A stretch of DNA of 21,613 nucleotides from positions 39,278-60,890 of the forward strand of contig DNGE01000106.1 of NCBI GenBank assembly GCA_003486705.1. Direction: 5' to 3'. The notes under the pieces are model-generated. The model had not been told where the DNA came from. It saw only the letters and a list, made by a program, of their open reading frames with translations, and did not search any database. The translations under genes and the position numbers were made by a program. Below, one piece after another: positions 14,566-21,613 of the stretch. Source of the stretch: Bacillota bacterium (lineage in GTDB: Bacteria; Bacillota_I; Bacilli_A; MOL361; Turicibacteraceae). Positions within the stretch are counted from its first letter, which is position 1, and the number at the start of each line of letters is the position of its first letter.

Positions 14566-16248
14566 CTACTTAATTTCCGAAATTACAATCTCTGAGATAT
14601 AAACTTCATTCTCTCCTTTATTTCCTTGACCACCAAATTGGAATAAAATTTCCATATCCTGATCAAAGACCTGCTCTTTATCCGTTTCAAACGTCAACAC
14701 TTGTTCCTCTGGTGTCAACTTCAACTCAGCGACTACTTTTGGACTCCAAGTTCCAATTGGATTAACTACAAATAGTCCTGTCATTTCTGATTTAGAGCTA
14801 ATTTTCAAATCGACTTGATAACGCACTCCTTCTTTAAATGTCACATCTTGATCAATATAAACTTTATTATGCCAATCAGATTCTCCAAATGATGTAATGT
14901 CATAAACTAATTGTTTTTTCTCTGTGTCTAAATATAAATCCGCAATAGCAGGTAACATTTCAAATGAGTTGATAGAGGCAATACCTGAGAACTTTGTCAT
15001 TGAAGTATCATATCCATCGTAAGATGTTACGTCTAGTGAATAGAATTTGAATGCACCCTCACCACTGTTATCTTGACCACCAAGTTCTAAAATAATTTCT
15101 ACCTCTTGATTTTCTTCAGCCGAGAACATGTAACTAAATTCCTTCATCCCATCATTTTCTTTTAATTGATGTTGTGACCAAACAAGGGCTGAATCTCCAT
15201 TTTTAATAATAAATGTGAATGTCATATCGTTCTCCGCTTCAACTGCTAATCTTAACTGATAAGACTTTCCTTGCTCGACTGTGAAATCATTACGCCAAAT
15301 TTTGTTTTCCCAAGGATTTTCTGAGAATGGCGTAGCATGATAAATAAGAGCTCCTCCTTTAACTTCTGCAGAGGCTTGACTCTCACTTGGCACCTCAATT
15401 AGCCATCCATTTTGTTCACCATCTTGATCAAATGAATAACTTGACTGAGTTGGATTTAAGAAGTTTATTTCATTTATCGATTGAATCCCGATAGTTGCTC
15501 CAACCTCATTATCTCCTAATTCAATAACCAACTGACCTTGTTCTATAGTAGTATCTAAATCTTCAACTGTTAGACTAACAGTCTGAGATTCAATTCCAAC
15601 TTTAACATTTGATTGCTCTGCCAATACGCTCCCCGTCGCTTCATCTTTCACTAAAATATTAACATTAAGCTCTTGATTCGCACTCATCACTAACTCATAT
15701 TGGTATGTTGTTTCCGTTTCTAAAACTAAGTCAACTAACTCTAAGCGGTTATCACTTACCTCATTTCCTAACTTTGATACCGTATAACTTAACTTTCCTT
15801 GTTCAATTGTTAACATCCCTTCAGCACTATTATCATGAACTGCTCTTAAACCATTAAATGCATCTTCGCTTACTTCATCAAAATTAAATGTTTTCACCAC
15901 GTTTGCTGTCCCTTGACGGATATTTTTAACCGTTAAAAAACAAGTTTCCATCACTTCAGGGTGATTTTCTAATGAATAGCGAACCATATAATCACCAGAT
16001 TCTTCAGGTGTTAAAATACCGTTTTTTTCTACAACCCCACCTTCAAATTCGACCACAATTTGCTCAGTAATATCCTTACCTTTTTCGTTTACTGCACTAA
16101 TCCCTTCTAACGCATTAAAACTCTCACCTAAATTAATTTCAATCATGCTATTAACCCCAGTAATTGCTGCTTCCCCTGTTTCATTACTGCATCCTGTTGC
16201 CATGAAGATACTAAACACAGTCATCATCATTAAACACAGTTTTTTCAT
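14566..16248 (-). CDS. Lipoprotein with Ig-like domain and three carbohydrate-binding-like repeats
   Basis: The 560-residue protein has a lipoprotein signal (MATGC, Cys20). An Ig-like domain spans about 27-110 (ITGVNSMIEINLGESFNALEG to the TVKN strand). Three related beta-sandwich units follow at about 115-260, 268-410 and 415-560. The last two align by eye: ENPWENKIWRNDFTVEQGKS against SDWHNKVYIDQDVTFKEGVR, and both carry an LGGQ/FGGQ-D/G-N turn near the end. This layout fits CBM4/9-like carbohydrate-binding modules. No hydrolase motif was seen. It probably holds polymer or oligomer at the cell surface next to the solute-binding protein and the surface GH32. Sugar preference is inferred from neighbours only. 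AGAGGGG precedes the ATG. Confidence 0.75.
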   Translation of the reverse strand: MKKLCLMMMTVFSIFMATGCSNETGEAAITGVNSMIEINLGESFNALEGISAVNEKGKDITEQIVVEFEGGVVEKNGILTPEESGDYMVRYSLENHPEVMETCFLTVKNIRQGTANVVKTFNFDEVSEDAFNGLRAVHDNSAEGMLTIEQGKLSYTVSKLGNEVSDNRLELVDLVLETETTYQYELVMSANQELNVNILVKDEATGSVLAEQSNVKVGIESQTVSLTVEDLDTTIEQGQLVIELGDNEVGATIGIQSINEINFLNPTQSSYSFDQDGEQNGWLIEVPSESQASAEVKGGALIYHATPFSENPWENKIWRNDFTVEQGKSYQLRLAVEAENDMTFTFIIKNGDSALVWSQHQLKENDGMKEFSYMFSAEENQEVEIILELGGQDNSGEGAFKFYSLDVTSYDGYDTSMTKFSGIASINSFEMLPAIADLYLDTEKKQLVYDITSFGESDWHNKVYIDQDVTFKEGVRYQVDLKISSKSEMTGLFVVNPIGTWSPKVVAELKLTPEEQVLTFETDKEQVFDQDMEILFQFGGQGNKGENEVYISEIVISEIK

Positions 16249-16276
16249 TCTATTTCCCCTCTCTTTATAGTTTCAT

Positions 16277-17878
16277 TTATTTCCCGATATAACGCTCATA
16301 TGCAGTTTGGTAAGTCTCAACTAATTTATCGACCCCCATATCTTTTAATTTTGAAATGTAAGCCTCCCATTCCTCTTCAACACCACCATTTAGTAACCAG
16401 TTCGTTTGCTTTTGCCAAACATAATCATAAACATCTGATACGTAACGATTAATATCATTAATTTCTTCAAGAGTATATGTAACATTTGGATATTGTTCGA
16501 CCCCTTCAGGAACATATGGCTTTGCATAAATTTCTAAATTTGATAAACGTAATTGTGCACGGGGTTCCATGTTGACGACATTTTCCCACTCATCATCACT
16601 TAAATAAATGACTCCCATTGGTGCATTCGATAATCGAACTTCATCGGATGTTTTTCCTTCGGGAAGTGGTTTTTGAACCAGTAATCCTTCAGCATCACGT
16701 TCTTCTTCATAAACAATGCCAATTGGTCCATAGTTAACTTGTGCAGAAATTTCTGGCTCGTAAAAGCGATCAATCCAAGATAATAATATTTCTGGATTTT
16801 TACAATTATTAAAGACAACAAATAACCCTTTTGAAATTTCATAGTTATTGGCTACTCCAATCATTTGATCTCCATTTGGTCCAACTAATGGTGGTACAAT
16901 CACATAGTCTTCTGGATTACTAACTACTGTTTCTAATTCCCACCAATAGAATGCACCTAAGATTTGATCTTTACCTTTTCCTTTTGACAAGAACGTAAAA
17001 TCATCTTGTGTAAAGATTTCTTTATCAATTAGTCCATTTTCAATCCATTCATGATAAAAAGCAGTTGCCTCTTTGAACTCATCCGTCATAGCAGTAAAAA
17101 CCACTTCATTATCTATCACGATTTTATGGTCTGTGTTCATTGGCATTCCAAAAGCACTATATAAATCAGATTGATTCCCTTGCCACCCCTGGAATTTGAA
17201 TGATAATGGAATTTCATCTGTTGTGTCTCCATTTCCGTTCATATCATTTTCTTTAAATTGAGCCAATACATATTCAAGCTCTTCAATCGTTGTTGGCACC
17301 TCAAGCCCTAGCTGATCTAACCAGTTTTTATTGATATAGAACAAGTTAGGATATTCAACTAGTCCCATTTCCTCAACACGTGGTAATGCATAAATATGAC
17401 CATCTGGCGCAGTAATCATATTTTTAATATCTTCTCGTTCCTCTAAAATCCTTTTAAAGTTCGGCATGTAATCTAAATATTCATCTAGAGCAATAATAAG
17501 CCCTGATGAAGAATATTGAATAATCTCTTTATCTGAAAATAAAGCATTATACATAGCATCTGGCAAATTCTTTTTATCCGATAATATTAAATTTTTGCGT
17601 GTTGCAAATGACTCTTCCGACATGTTTTCCCAATTAATTTTGATATTCGTATCAGTCTCCATCTGCTGGAATAATTCCATATCGTTATAATTTTTAGCCA
17701 TTGCATTTTTCGGTGAAATGATTTCATACTCTACTTGTGTTTGAACTAATGGTAATTGCCCTGGGTTAAACCCTACTTCTTCTAAAGATGGCCCTGAACT
17801 TTGTGTTGTTTGACCGTTGCATCCCGCTACTAAAGCTAGGCTGGCAATAACTCCCGATAGATAATATAATTTCTTCAT
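16277..17878 (-). CDS. Extracellular solute-binding lipoprotein (LplA/YtcQ type)
   Basis: The 533-residue protein has a lipobox LVAGC with Cys20. Conserved features of the large carbohydrate-binding proteins paired with LplB/LplC permeases are present: NIKINWENMSEESFATRKNL, DEYLDYMPNFKRIL, APDGHIYALPRVEE and LFYINKNWLDQLGLEVPTTI. It captures an oligosaccharide outside the membrane and passes it to the two permeases encoded just upstream (17-bp gap). The context of two GH32 genes and a fructokinase gene points to a fructan-derived oligosaccharide, although proteins of this family bind several unrelated glycans. GGGGGAT precedes the ATG at 17878. The C-terminus is complete. Confidence 0.88.
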   Translation of the reverse strand: MKKLYYLSGVIASLALVAGCNGQTTQSSGPSLEEVGFNPGQLPLVQTQVEYEIISPKNAMAKNYNDMELFQQMETDTNIKINWENMSEESFATRKNLILSDKKNLPDAMYNALFSDKEIIQYSSSGLIIALDEYLDYMPNFKRILEEREDIKNMITAPDGHIYALPRVEEMGLVEYPNLFYINKNWLDQLGLEVPTTIEELEYVLAQFKENDMNGNGDTTDEIPLSFKFQGWQGNQSDLYSAFGMPMNTDHKIVIDNEVVFTAMTDEFKEATAFYHEWIENGLIDKEIFTQDDFTFLSKGKGKDQILGAFYWWELETVVSNPEDYVIVPPLVGPNGDQMIGVANNYEISKGLFVVFNNCKNPEILLSWIDRFYEPEISAQVNYGPIGIVYEEERDAEGLLVQKPLPEGKTSDEVRLSNAPMGVIYLSDDEWENVVNMEPRAQLRLSNLEIYAKPYVPEGVEQYPNVTYTLEEINDINRYVSDVYDYVWQKQTNWLLNGGVEEEWEAYISKLKDMGVDKLVETYQTAYERYIGK

Positions 17879-17895
17879 TTGTAATATCCCCCTTC

Positions 17896-18840
17896 TTATT
17901 TTAAACTTCCAACCATAATTCCTTCTTTAAAGAAACGTTGAATAAATGGATAGAAGATGATTAACGGTAAACTTGAGACGATAATAGCACCATATTTAAT
18001 TTGATTTGCAAGTGTTAAGCGCTCAACAATTGAATCAACATTAGCCATTCCACCTGTACTTTGATCAGCCACGATTAAGATATCGCGAAGCACAAGCTGT
18101 AGTGGGTATAAGTTTTCATCTGAAATGAAAATCATTGCATCGAAGTATGAATTCCAGTGCCCAACAGCATAAAACAGAACCATAACTGAAATGATAGGTT
18201 TTGAAATTGGTAAAATGATTTTAAAGAATGTTGTGAAATCATTGGCCCCATCCATTTTAGCTGCTTCCTCTATACCCTCAGCCGATAATGACTCGTAATA
18301 GGATTTGGTCATAAAAATATTCCAGACTGATACCAATTTAGGAATAATTAATGCCCACATTGTATTGACCATTCCTAAGTTTGAAACGAGTGTATAAAAT
18401 GGTACCAATCCACCACCAAAGAACATCGTCACGATTAAAAACGCCATAATTGCCTTACGATACGGTAAATCTTTACGGGATAGAGCATATCCTGCTGGAA
18501 TCGTAAAGCAGATATTTAAAAACGTTCCTAATAACGTATAAATAATCGTATTTTTATAACCCGTCCAAATTAATTTTTCACTTAAAATTCGTTGATATCC
18601 TCCCAAATCAATCTGATTAGGAAATAACCATACTTCACCATTATTAACAGCCTCTGGAGAACTAACTGATGCAATAATAATGAAATAAATAGGATAAATA
18701 ACGATTCCTACAAGCAAGCACATCAATACAATATTAAAAATGTTAAACACTTTATCTCCAAAAGATGCACGAATTATACTTTTTGATTTCAAATTCTTTT
18801 TAAAAGGGATTACACCTTTTATTCTTTTAGATAATTCCAC
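17896..18840 (-). CDS. Carbohydrate ABC transporter permease, LplC/YtcP type
   Basis: The 314-residue protein has six membrane segments and the permease coupling loop EEAAKMDGANDFTTFFKIIL from residue 191. The YPIYFIIIASVSSPEAV and MFFGGGLVPFYTLVSNLGMV blocks are typical of the LplC/YtcP subgroup. It forms half of the channel with the LplB-like protein. The start codon is GTG at 18840, preceded by GGGAGTGA. It follows the other permease gene by 12 bp. No ATPase gene is in the cluster, so an ATPase made elsewhere should energise it. Confidence 0.93.
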   Translation of the reverse strand: MELSKRIKGVIPFKKNLKSKSIIRASFGDKVFNIFNIVLMCLLVGIVIYPIYFIIIASVSSPEAVNNGEVWLFPNQIDLGGYQRILSEKLIWTGYKNTIIYTLLGTFLNICFTIPAGYALSRKDLPYRKAIMAFLIVTMFFGGGLVPFYTLVSNLGMVNTMWALIIPKLVSVWNIFMTKSYYESLSAEGIEEAAKMDGANDFTTFFKIILPISKPIISVMVLFYAVGHWNSYFDAMIFISDENLYPLQLVLRDILIVADQSTGGMANVDSIVERLTLANQIKYGAIIVSSLPLIIFYPFIQRFFKEGIMVGSLK

Positions 18841-18852
18841 TCAAGTCACTCC

Positions 18853-19767
18853 CTACCATAAACTATTTTTTGAGAATTTCTTCGCCATACTATTTGCAAA
18901 TACTAATAAAACTACATTAATTAATGAGTTGAATAAGCCAATAGCGGCTGCATACCCATAGTTGTAATCAATTAAACCAGCTTTATAAACATACGTCGAA
19001 ATAATCTCCGAAACGCCCAAGTTTGCTCCTGATTGCATAAGTAATACTTTTTCATGCCCTACTCCCATAATACTTCCAATCGATAAGATTAACATGACAG
19101 AAACGGTTGGGAAAATAGCAGGTAAGTCAACATGCAAAATACGTTGCCATCTTGTTGCTCCATCTACAATAGCTGCTTCGTGAACTTGTGGATCAACTCC
19201 TGCTAAAGCAGCGAGATAAATAATAGCTGACCACCCCATATCTTGCCAGTTACCTGACCCGATAAATAAAGGTCTAAACCAACTTTTTTCTAAGAAAAAT
19301 GAAATACTTTCTCCACCAAATGCCTGAATAATATTATTAACTAATCCATACTCCCCGAAAAAGATGTATAGCATTCCAACTAAAACAACTACCGAAATAA
19401 AGTGAGGTGCATAAAGAACAGTCTTAACAAATCCCTGCAAGCGGCGATTTGTCAAAGCATTAATCATTAGTGCCAATAAAATTGGTAGCGGAAACCCTAC
19501 TAAAAATCCAATAAAACTTAAAATAAACGTATTTGATAGCAATTCTTCAAATCTAAAATTCGTTATAAAACGGGTGAAATGCTCAAATCCAACCCACTCA
19601 CTTCCCCATATTCCAGCTGATGGTGTGTAATCTTGAAATGCCATTAATACTCCATACATTGGAATGTAGCAAAAAATAAAAATAAAAATAATTGTTGGTA
19701 ATAACATTAAGTAAAGTTGATAATTTTGTAAAAACTTATTTTTTTTCATTGTACTTTGTCCTCTCAT
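18853..19767 (-). CDS. Carbohydrate ABC transporter permease, LplB type
   Basis: The 304-residue protein has six membrane segments. The FCYIPMYGVLMAFQDY start and the coupling loop HEAAIVDGATRWQRILHVDLP (from residue 196) mark the LplB/YtcP-partner subgroup. It pairs with the LplC-like permease to import an oligosaccharide. It is the first gene of the operon; transcription should begin about 120 bp upstream, leaving a leader that holds two operator-like motifs and a cre-like box. Two ATGs are possible. The one at 19767 has AGGAG at a 7-nt effective spacing, and the one at 19749 (MKKNKFLQ) has GAGAGGA. I keep the longer form. Confidence 0.93.
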   Translation of the reverse strand: MRGQSTMKKNKFLQNYQLYLMLLPTIIFIFIFCYIPMYGVLMAFQDYTPSAGIWGSEWVGFEHFTRFITNFRFEELLSNTFILSFIGFLVGFPLPILLALMINALTNRRLQGFVKTVLYAPHFISVVVLVGMLYIFFGEYGLVNNIIQAFGGESISFFLEKSWFRPLFIGSGNWQDMGWSAIIYLAALAGVDPQVHEAAIVDGATRWQRILHVDLPAIFPTVSVMLILSIGSIMGVGHEKVLLMQSGANLGVSEIISTYVYKAGLIDYNYGYAAAIGLFNSLINVVLLVFANSMAKKFSKNSLW

Positions 19768-19809
19768 TATCCCTCTCCTAAAATTAGACTCTTCAAGGGC
19801 GTTAACTAT

Positions 19810-19825
19810 TATCTTTTAAACGATA
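19810..19825. promoter_or_regulatory. Operator-like palindrome (site 1)
   Basis: TATCTTTTAAACGATA is a 16-bp near-perfect palindrome (seven of eight positions per half). Fourteen of its bases recur as TCTTTTAAATGATA 43 bp away with a single change. Its place between the operon promoter and the first gene, beside a divergent LacI-family gene, suggests a binding site for that regulator. Confidence 0.5.
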
Positions 19826-19854
19826 GGATTCACATCTTTTAATTTGCCTTCTCC

Positions 19855-19877
19855 TCTTTTAAATGATAACGATTTCA
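19855..19877. promoter_or_regulatory. Operator-like repeat (site 2) overlapping a cre-like box
   Basis: TCTTTTAAATGATA (19855-19868) repeats site 1. It overlaps TGAAATCGTTATCA, read on the minus strand at 19877-19864, which matches the CcpA cre consensus TGWAARCGYTWNCW at all but one position. It would lie about 10-25 bp downstream of the operon transcription start, a typical place for catabolite repression. Confidence 0.55.
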
Positions 19878-19894
19878 GCACCCTTTACATGCCC

Positions 19895-19923
19895 ATTATA
19901 TACCAGTTTTTTTACATTTTCAA
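19895..19923 (-). promoter_or_regulatory. Sigma-A-type promoter of the fructan operon
   Basis: On the minus strand TTGAAA (19923-19918) and a perfect TATAAT (19900-19895) are separated by 17 bp. It is the best promoter in the window. Transcription start is expected near 19888. Confidence 0.85.
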
Positions 19924-19931
19924 CCCCACTT

Positions 19932-19969
19932 GTGCATTTTGTGTATTTTTGTGCATTTTGTGCATTTTT
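19932..19969. repeat. Four short direct repeats, GTGCATTTT type
   Basis: Copies start at 19932, 19941, 19951 and 19960: GTGCATTTT, GTGTATTTTT, GTGCATTTT and GTGCATTTTT. The spacing of 9-10 bp is close to one helical turn. The array begins 9 bp upstream of the -35 box of the fructan operon, in the position of an UP element or an activator site. Confidence 0.75.
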
Positions 19970-20014
19970 TACCATAGAGTGCTTGTAAAGGCTTTTAATT
20001 TCTGAAAAATAGTG

Positions 20015-20020
20015 TATAAT
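20015..20020 (+). promoter_or_regulatory. Probable -10 box of the lacI-type regulator gene
   Basis: A perfect TATAAT lies 41 bp before the GTG start. The -35 region (TTTTAA at 19993-19998, 16-bp spacer) is poor, so the promoter may be weak or regulator-dependent. Confidence 0.5.
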
Positions 20021-20060
20021 TAAACTAGATTAAACAAAAGAAAGGGGACTTCTTTTACAC

Positions 20061-21089
20061 GTGAAGAAAAAAGTAACTATCCAAGATGTAGCCAATGAAT
20101 TAGGTATGTCTAGAAATACTGTTTCTAAAGCACTAAATGGTCAAAAAGTACCTGAAAAGACAAGACAAATTATTTTGAATAAAGCCATTGTAATGGGATA
20201 TAAGGGGATTTCATTGACTGCAACTAATGTAAATATCTTAAAAAATAAAATTCACATTCTCATTGTGACTAATAAACCTCTAGCCAATCTTAGTTTTTTT
20301 ATGGCAACTGTAAAAGGAATGGAACAATATACTGAAGGTAAAGATGTTACCTTATTCCAATACATGATTTTAGATTCAAGCACTATGAGTCATGATTCTT
20401 TCAATCAATACTTATCAACCAATCAAATATCTGGCATTATTGGTATCGAAATCTTTAATGATGATATTATTCAAATGATTTTAAAGACAGAGTTACCTGT
20501 CACTTTTATTGACTGTCATCGCTTTATTAATCAATTTAGTGGAGCTTTTGATGTTATACTAATGGATAATTTCTATGGTATCTATGAATTAGTACAACGA
20601 CTAATATTAAACCAGACAACAAAGTTTGGATTTATCGGTGACTTTACACATTGTCGTGGTTTTTATGAACGTTTTATTGGTCTTAAAGAAACACTATCAA
20701 ATAACGGACTAACTTATAACGCCAGTTATAGTATCACTGAACCAGATTATTGTCCTTATGGTCAAGTTGGATGGATGCTAGAGCAAATTCAAAAACTCCC
20801 TGACTTACCACAGGCTTTTGTATGTGCTAATGACAGTATTGCGATTACAGTCATCCATGTTTTAAATCAACTTAATATCTCTATACCTAATGAAATTCAA
20901 GTTATCGGATTTGATAACATTAGTGAATCTGAACACATCGTCCCATCGCTTACAACCATTCATACGCCTAAGGAACAACTAGGGCAAGAGGCAATCCAAT
21001 CAGTCATCAATCGTATTTTAACACCCGGGATTCCAAGTAGGATCTCGTACATTCGCACATCAACATTGATTCGAAATTCTACTAAATAA
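20061..21089 (+). CDS. LacI-family transcriptional regulator
   Basis: The 342-residue protein starts with the LacI DNA-binding domain: VTIQDVANELGMSRNTVSKALNG forms the helix-turn-helix at about residues 5-27, followed by a hinge region near 45-60. The rest is a periplasmic-binding-protein-like effector domain with IGFIGDF-like, AFVCANDSIAITVIHVLNQL and EIQVIGFDNISESE blocks. The family binds operator palindromes and lets go, or sometimes binds, when a sugar is bound. It is divergent from the fructan operon and most likely controls it; two matching operator-like motifs lie in the shared region. The start is GTG with an AAAGGGGA about 12 nt away, a long spacing. The ligand is unknown, perhaps sucrose, fructose or a phosphorylated form. 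Confidence 0.92.
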   Translation: MKKKVTIQDVANELGMSRNTVSKALNGQKVPEKTRQIILNKAIVMGYKGISLTATNVNILKNKIHILIVTNKPLANLSFFMATVKGMEQYTEGKDVTLFQYMILDSSTMSHDSFNQYLSTNQISGIIGIEIFNDDIIQMILKTELPVTFIDCHRFINQFSGAFDVILMDNFYGIYELVQRLILNQTTKFGFIGDFTHCRGFYERFIGLKETLSNNGLTYNASYSITEPDYCPYGQVGWMLEQIQKLPDLPQAFVCANDSIAITVIHVLNQLNISIPNEIQVIGFDNISESEHIVPSLTTIHTPKEQLGQEAIQSVINRILTPGIPSRISYIRTSTLIRNSTK

Positions 21090-21148
21090 ATTTTCAAAAA
21101 ACCCAGTCAACCATTGCAAATTCTAGAGCAACCGCTTAAAAATGAAAA

Positions 21149-21215
21149 CAAAAAACACCTTTATGAAGTCATCAATTAGTTTGAAATTAATGACAATTCA
21201 CTGAGGTGTTTTTAT
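21149..21215. terminator. Long imperfect hairpin, probable terminator after the regulator gene
   Basis: ACACCT (21155-21160) pairs with AGGTGT (21204-21209). TGAA pairs with TTCA, and GTCATCAATT (21168-21177) pairs with AATTAATGAC (21185-21194) with one mismatch. A T run follows on the plus strand and an A run precedes it, so it could act on both strands. Its length and bulges also resemble a small mobile-element remnant. Confidence 0.6.
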
Positions 21216-21338
21216 TATGTCGAAGAAAAAATCGATTCTATCAAAATAAAACTTAAAAAAGTGGATACTCTCTTACATAATTATGAATAAAAGGCAGAAT
21301 AGATTATCATCTATTCACTATGCAACTGCGTGTCGCAC

Positions 21339-21369
21339 AAAAAAGAGACGTACAAATTTTGTACATCTC
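21339..21369 (-). terminator. Intrinsic terminator, minus strand
   Basis: On the minus strand a dyad of 12-bp arms with one mismatch (GAGATGTACAAA with TTTGTACGTCTC, sharing the odd centre) is followed by six T. It lies about 175 bp after the phosphorylase stop codon. Confidence 0.75.
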
Positions 21370-21487
21370 AATTTTAAGGATATTTCCAATATCATTTCTT
21401 TACTAAATGACATTGCATCTAACAGCAAACTCTTAAGTGCGATTTTTTCTATGTATAAGATATTTTTGTATAAACTAAATACCTTTT

Positions 21488-21510
21488 AAAACATGATAAC
21501 CCCATGTTTT
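21488..21510. terminator. Short hairpin near the end of the phosphorylase gene
   Basis: AAAACATG (21488-21495) pairs with CATGTTTT (21503-21510) around ATAACCC. T-rich flanks are longer on the plus strand, so it is a weak bidirectional candidate. Confidence 0.45.
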
Positions 21511-21543
21511 TTATTAGTCTTCAAGAGCATCTAATTATCATTT

Positions 21544-21613
21544 TTAAAATTTTAATGATTCTACATGCCAAATTTGATTTGCATATTCTTGGATTGTTCG
21601 GTCTGATGAGAAT
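21544..21613 (-). CDS. glgP: Glycogen/maltodextrin phosphorylase, C-terminal end only
   Basis: The minus strand from the right edge reads FSSDRTIQEYANQIWHVESL KF and then a TAA stop at 21546-21544. The S-S-D-R-T-I-x-E-Y-A-x-x-I-W sequence is the well-known C-terminus of bacterial glycogen and maltodextrin phosphorylases, which release glucose-1-phosphate from alpha-1,4-glucans in the cytosol. Only 22 residues lie in the window, so nothing can be said about the rest of the gene or its operon. The call rests on this short but very characteristic end. Confidence 0.82.
   Translation of the reverse strand, partial: FSSDRTIQEYANQIWHVESLKF

Larger units (their letters stand above)
21090..21543. other. 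Intergenic region between the regulator and the phosphorylase gene
   Basis: No convincing gene was seen. A 68-codon plus-strand frame at 21283-21489 has no ribosome site and runs through two hairpins, so it is not called. The stretch contains three hairpins, listed separately, that should end transcription from both flanking genes. Confidence 0.55.

Noticed and set aside
16600..16842. 80-codon minus-strand frame inside the solute-binding protein gene
   Set aside because: It is an out-of-frame shadow with no ribosome site.
19932..19969. Repeats as a CRISPR array or replication iterons
   Set aside because: Units are only 9-10 bp with no spacers, and there is no replication initiator or cas gene near. 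Position next to a promoter suggests regulation.
19984..19997. TGTAAAGGCTTTTA as a cre site for the regulator gene
   Set aside because: It misses the central C of the CG core and another consensus base, so it is too weak to call.
21214..21250. MSKKKSILSK-like start as an IS3-type OrfA remnant
   Set aside because: Only ten codons before a stop and no further transposase similarity.
21283..21489. 68-codon plus-strand frame
   Set aside because: No ribosome site, runs through a terminator hairpin and shows no protein-like pattern.

Overview
The window is low-GC DNA with strong AGGAGG-type ribosome binding sites, SAM-I (S-box) riboswitches, sigma-A-like promoters, lipobox signal peptides and a cre-like catabolite site. 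Together these point to the Bacillota. The genus cannot be fixed from the sequence alone; a gut-type genus such as Turicibacter or a relative is a guess. No rRNA, tRNA, CRISPR array or phage module was seen.

Left part (1-2690, minus strand): a methionine ABC transporter operon, metN-metI-metQ, with metQ running off the left edge. It is led by two nearly identical SAM-I riboswitches in tandem. Each has its own antiterminator and intrinsic terminator, and both lie behind one recognisable promoter.

Middle part (2725-9633): a mosaic of small units. It holds a condensation-domain-like acyltransferase overlapping a zinc-ribbon membrane protein of DUF6320 type; a stretch with decayed coding fragments; a divergent pair of unrecognised small genes; a flavodoxin plus 2[4Fe-4S] protein of EFR1 type; a CPBP/PrsW-like intramembrane protease homologue; an unrecognised two-helix membrane protein; and a class I methyltransferase. 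Several convergent junctions carry clear bidirectional terminators.

Accessory scar (9634-10601): a dead transposase gene with five in-frame stops and no frameshift noticed, followed by a long inverted repeat.

Right part (10602-21089): a seven-gene minus-strand operon plus a divergent LacI-type regulator. In transcription order the operon encodes two LplB/LplC-type permeases, a solute-binding lipoprotein, a lipoprotein with three carbohydrate-binding-like repeats, a cytoplasmic GH32 sucrose/sucrose-6-phosphate hydrolase-like enzyme, a surface GH32 lipoprotein with an unusual active-site motif, and a PfkB-type fructokinase. The inferred job is surface capture and trimming of a fructan or fructooligosaccharide, import, intracellular hydrolysis and phosphorylation of fructose. 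No ATPase for the importer is present, so a shared MsmX-like ATPase encoded elsewhere is expected. The operon promoter, a repeated operator-like motif, a cre-like box and an array of four GTGCATTTT-type repeats lie together between the operon and the regulator. At the right edge is the extreme 3' end of a glycogen/maltodextrin phosphorylase gene on the minus strand.
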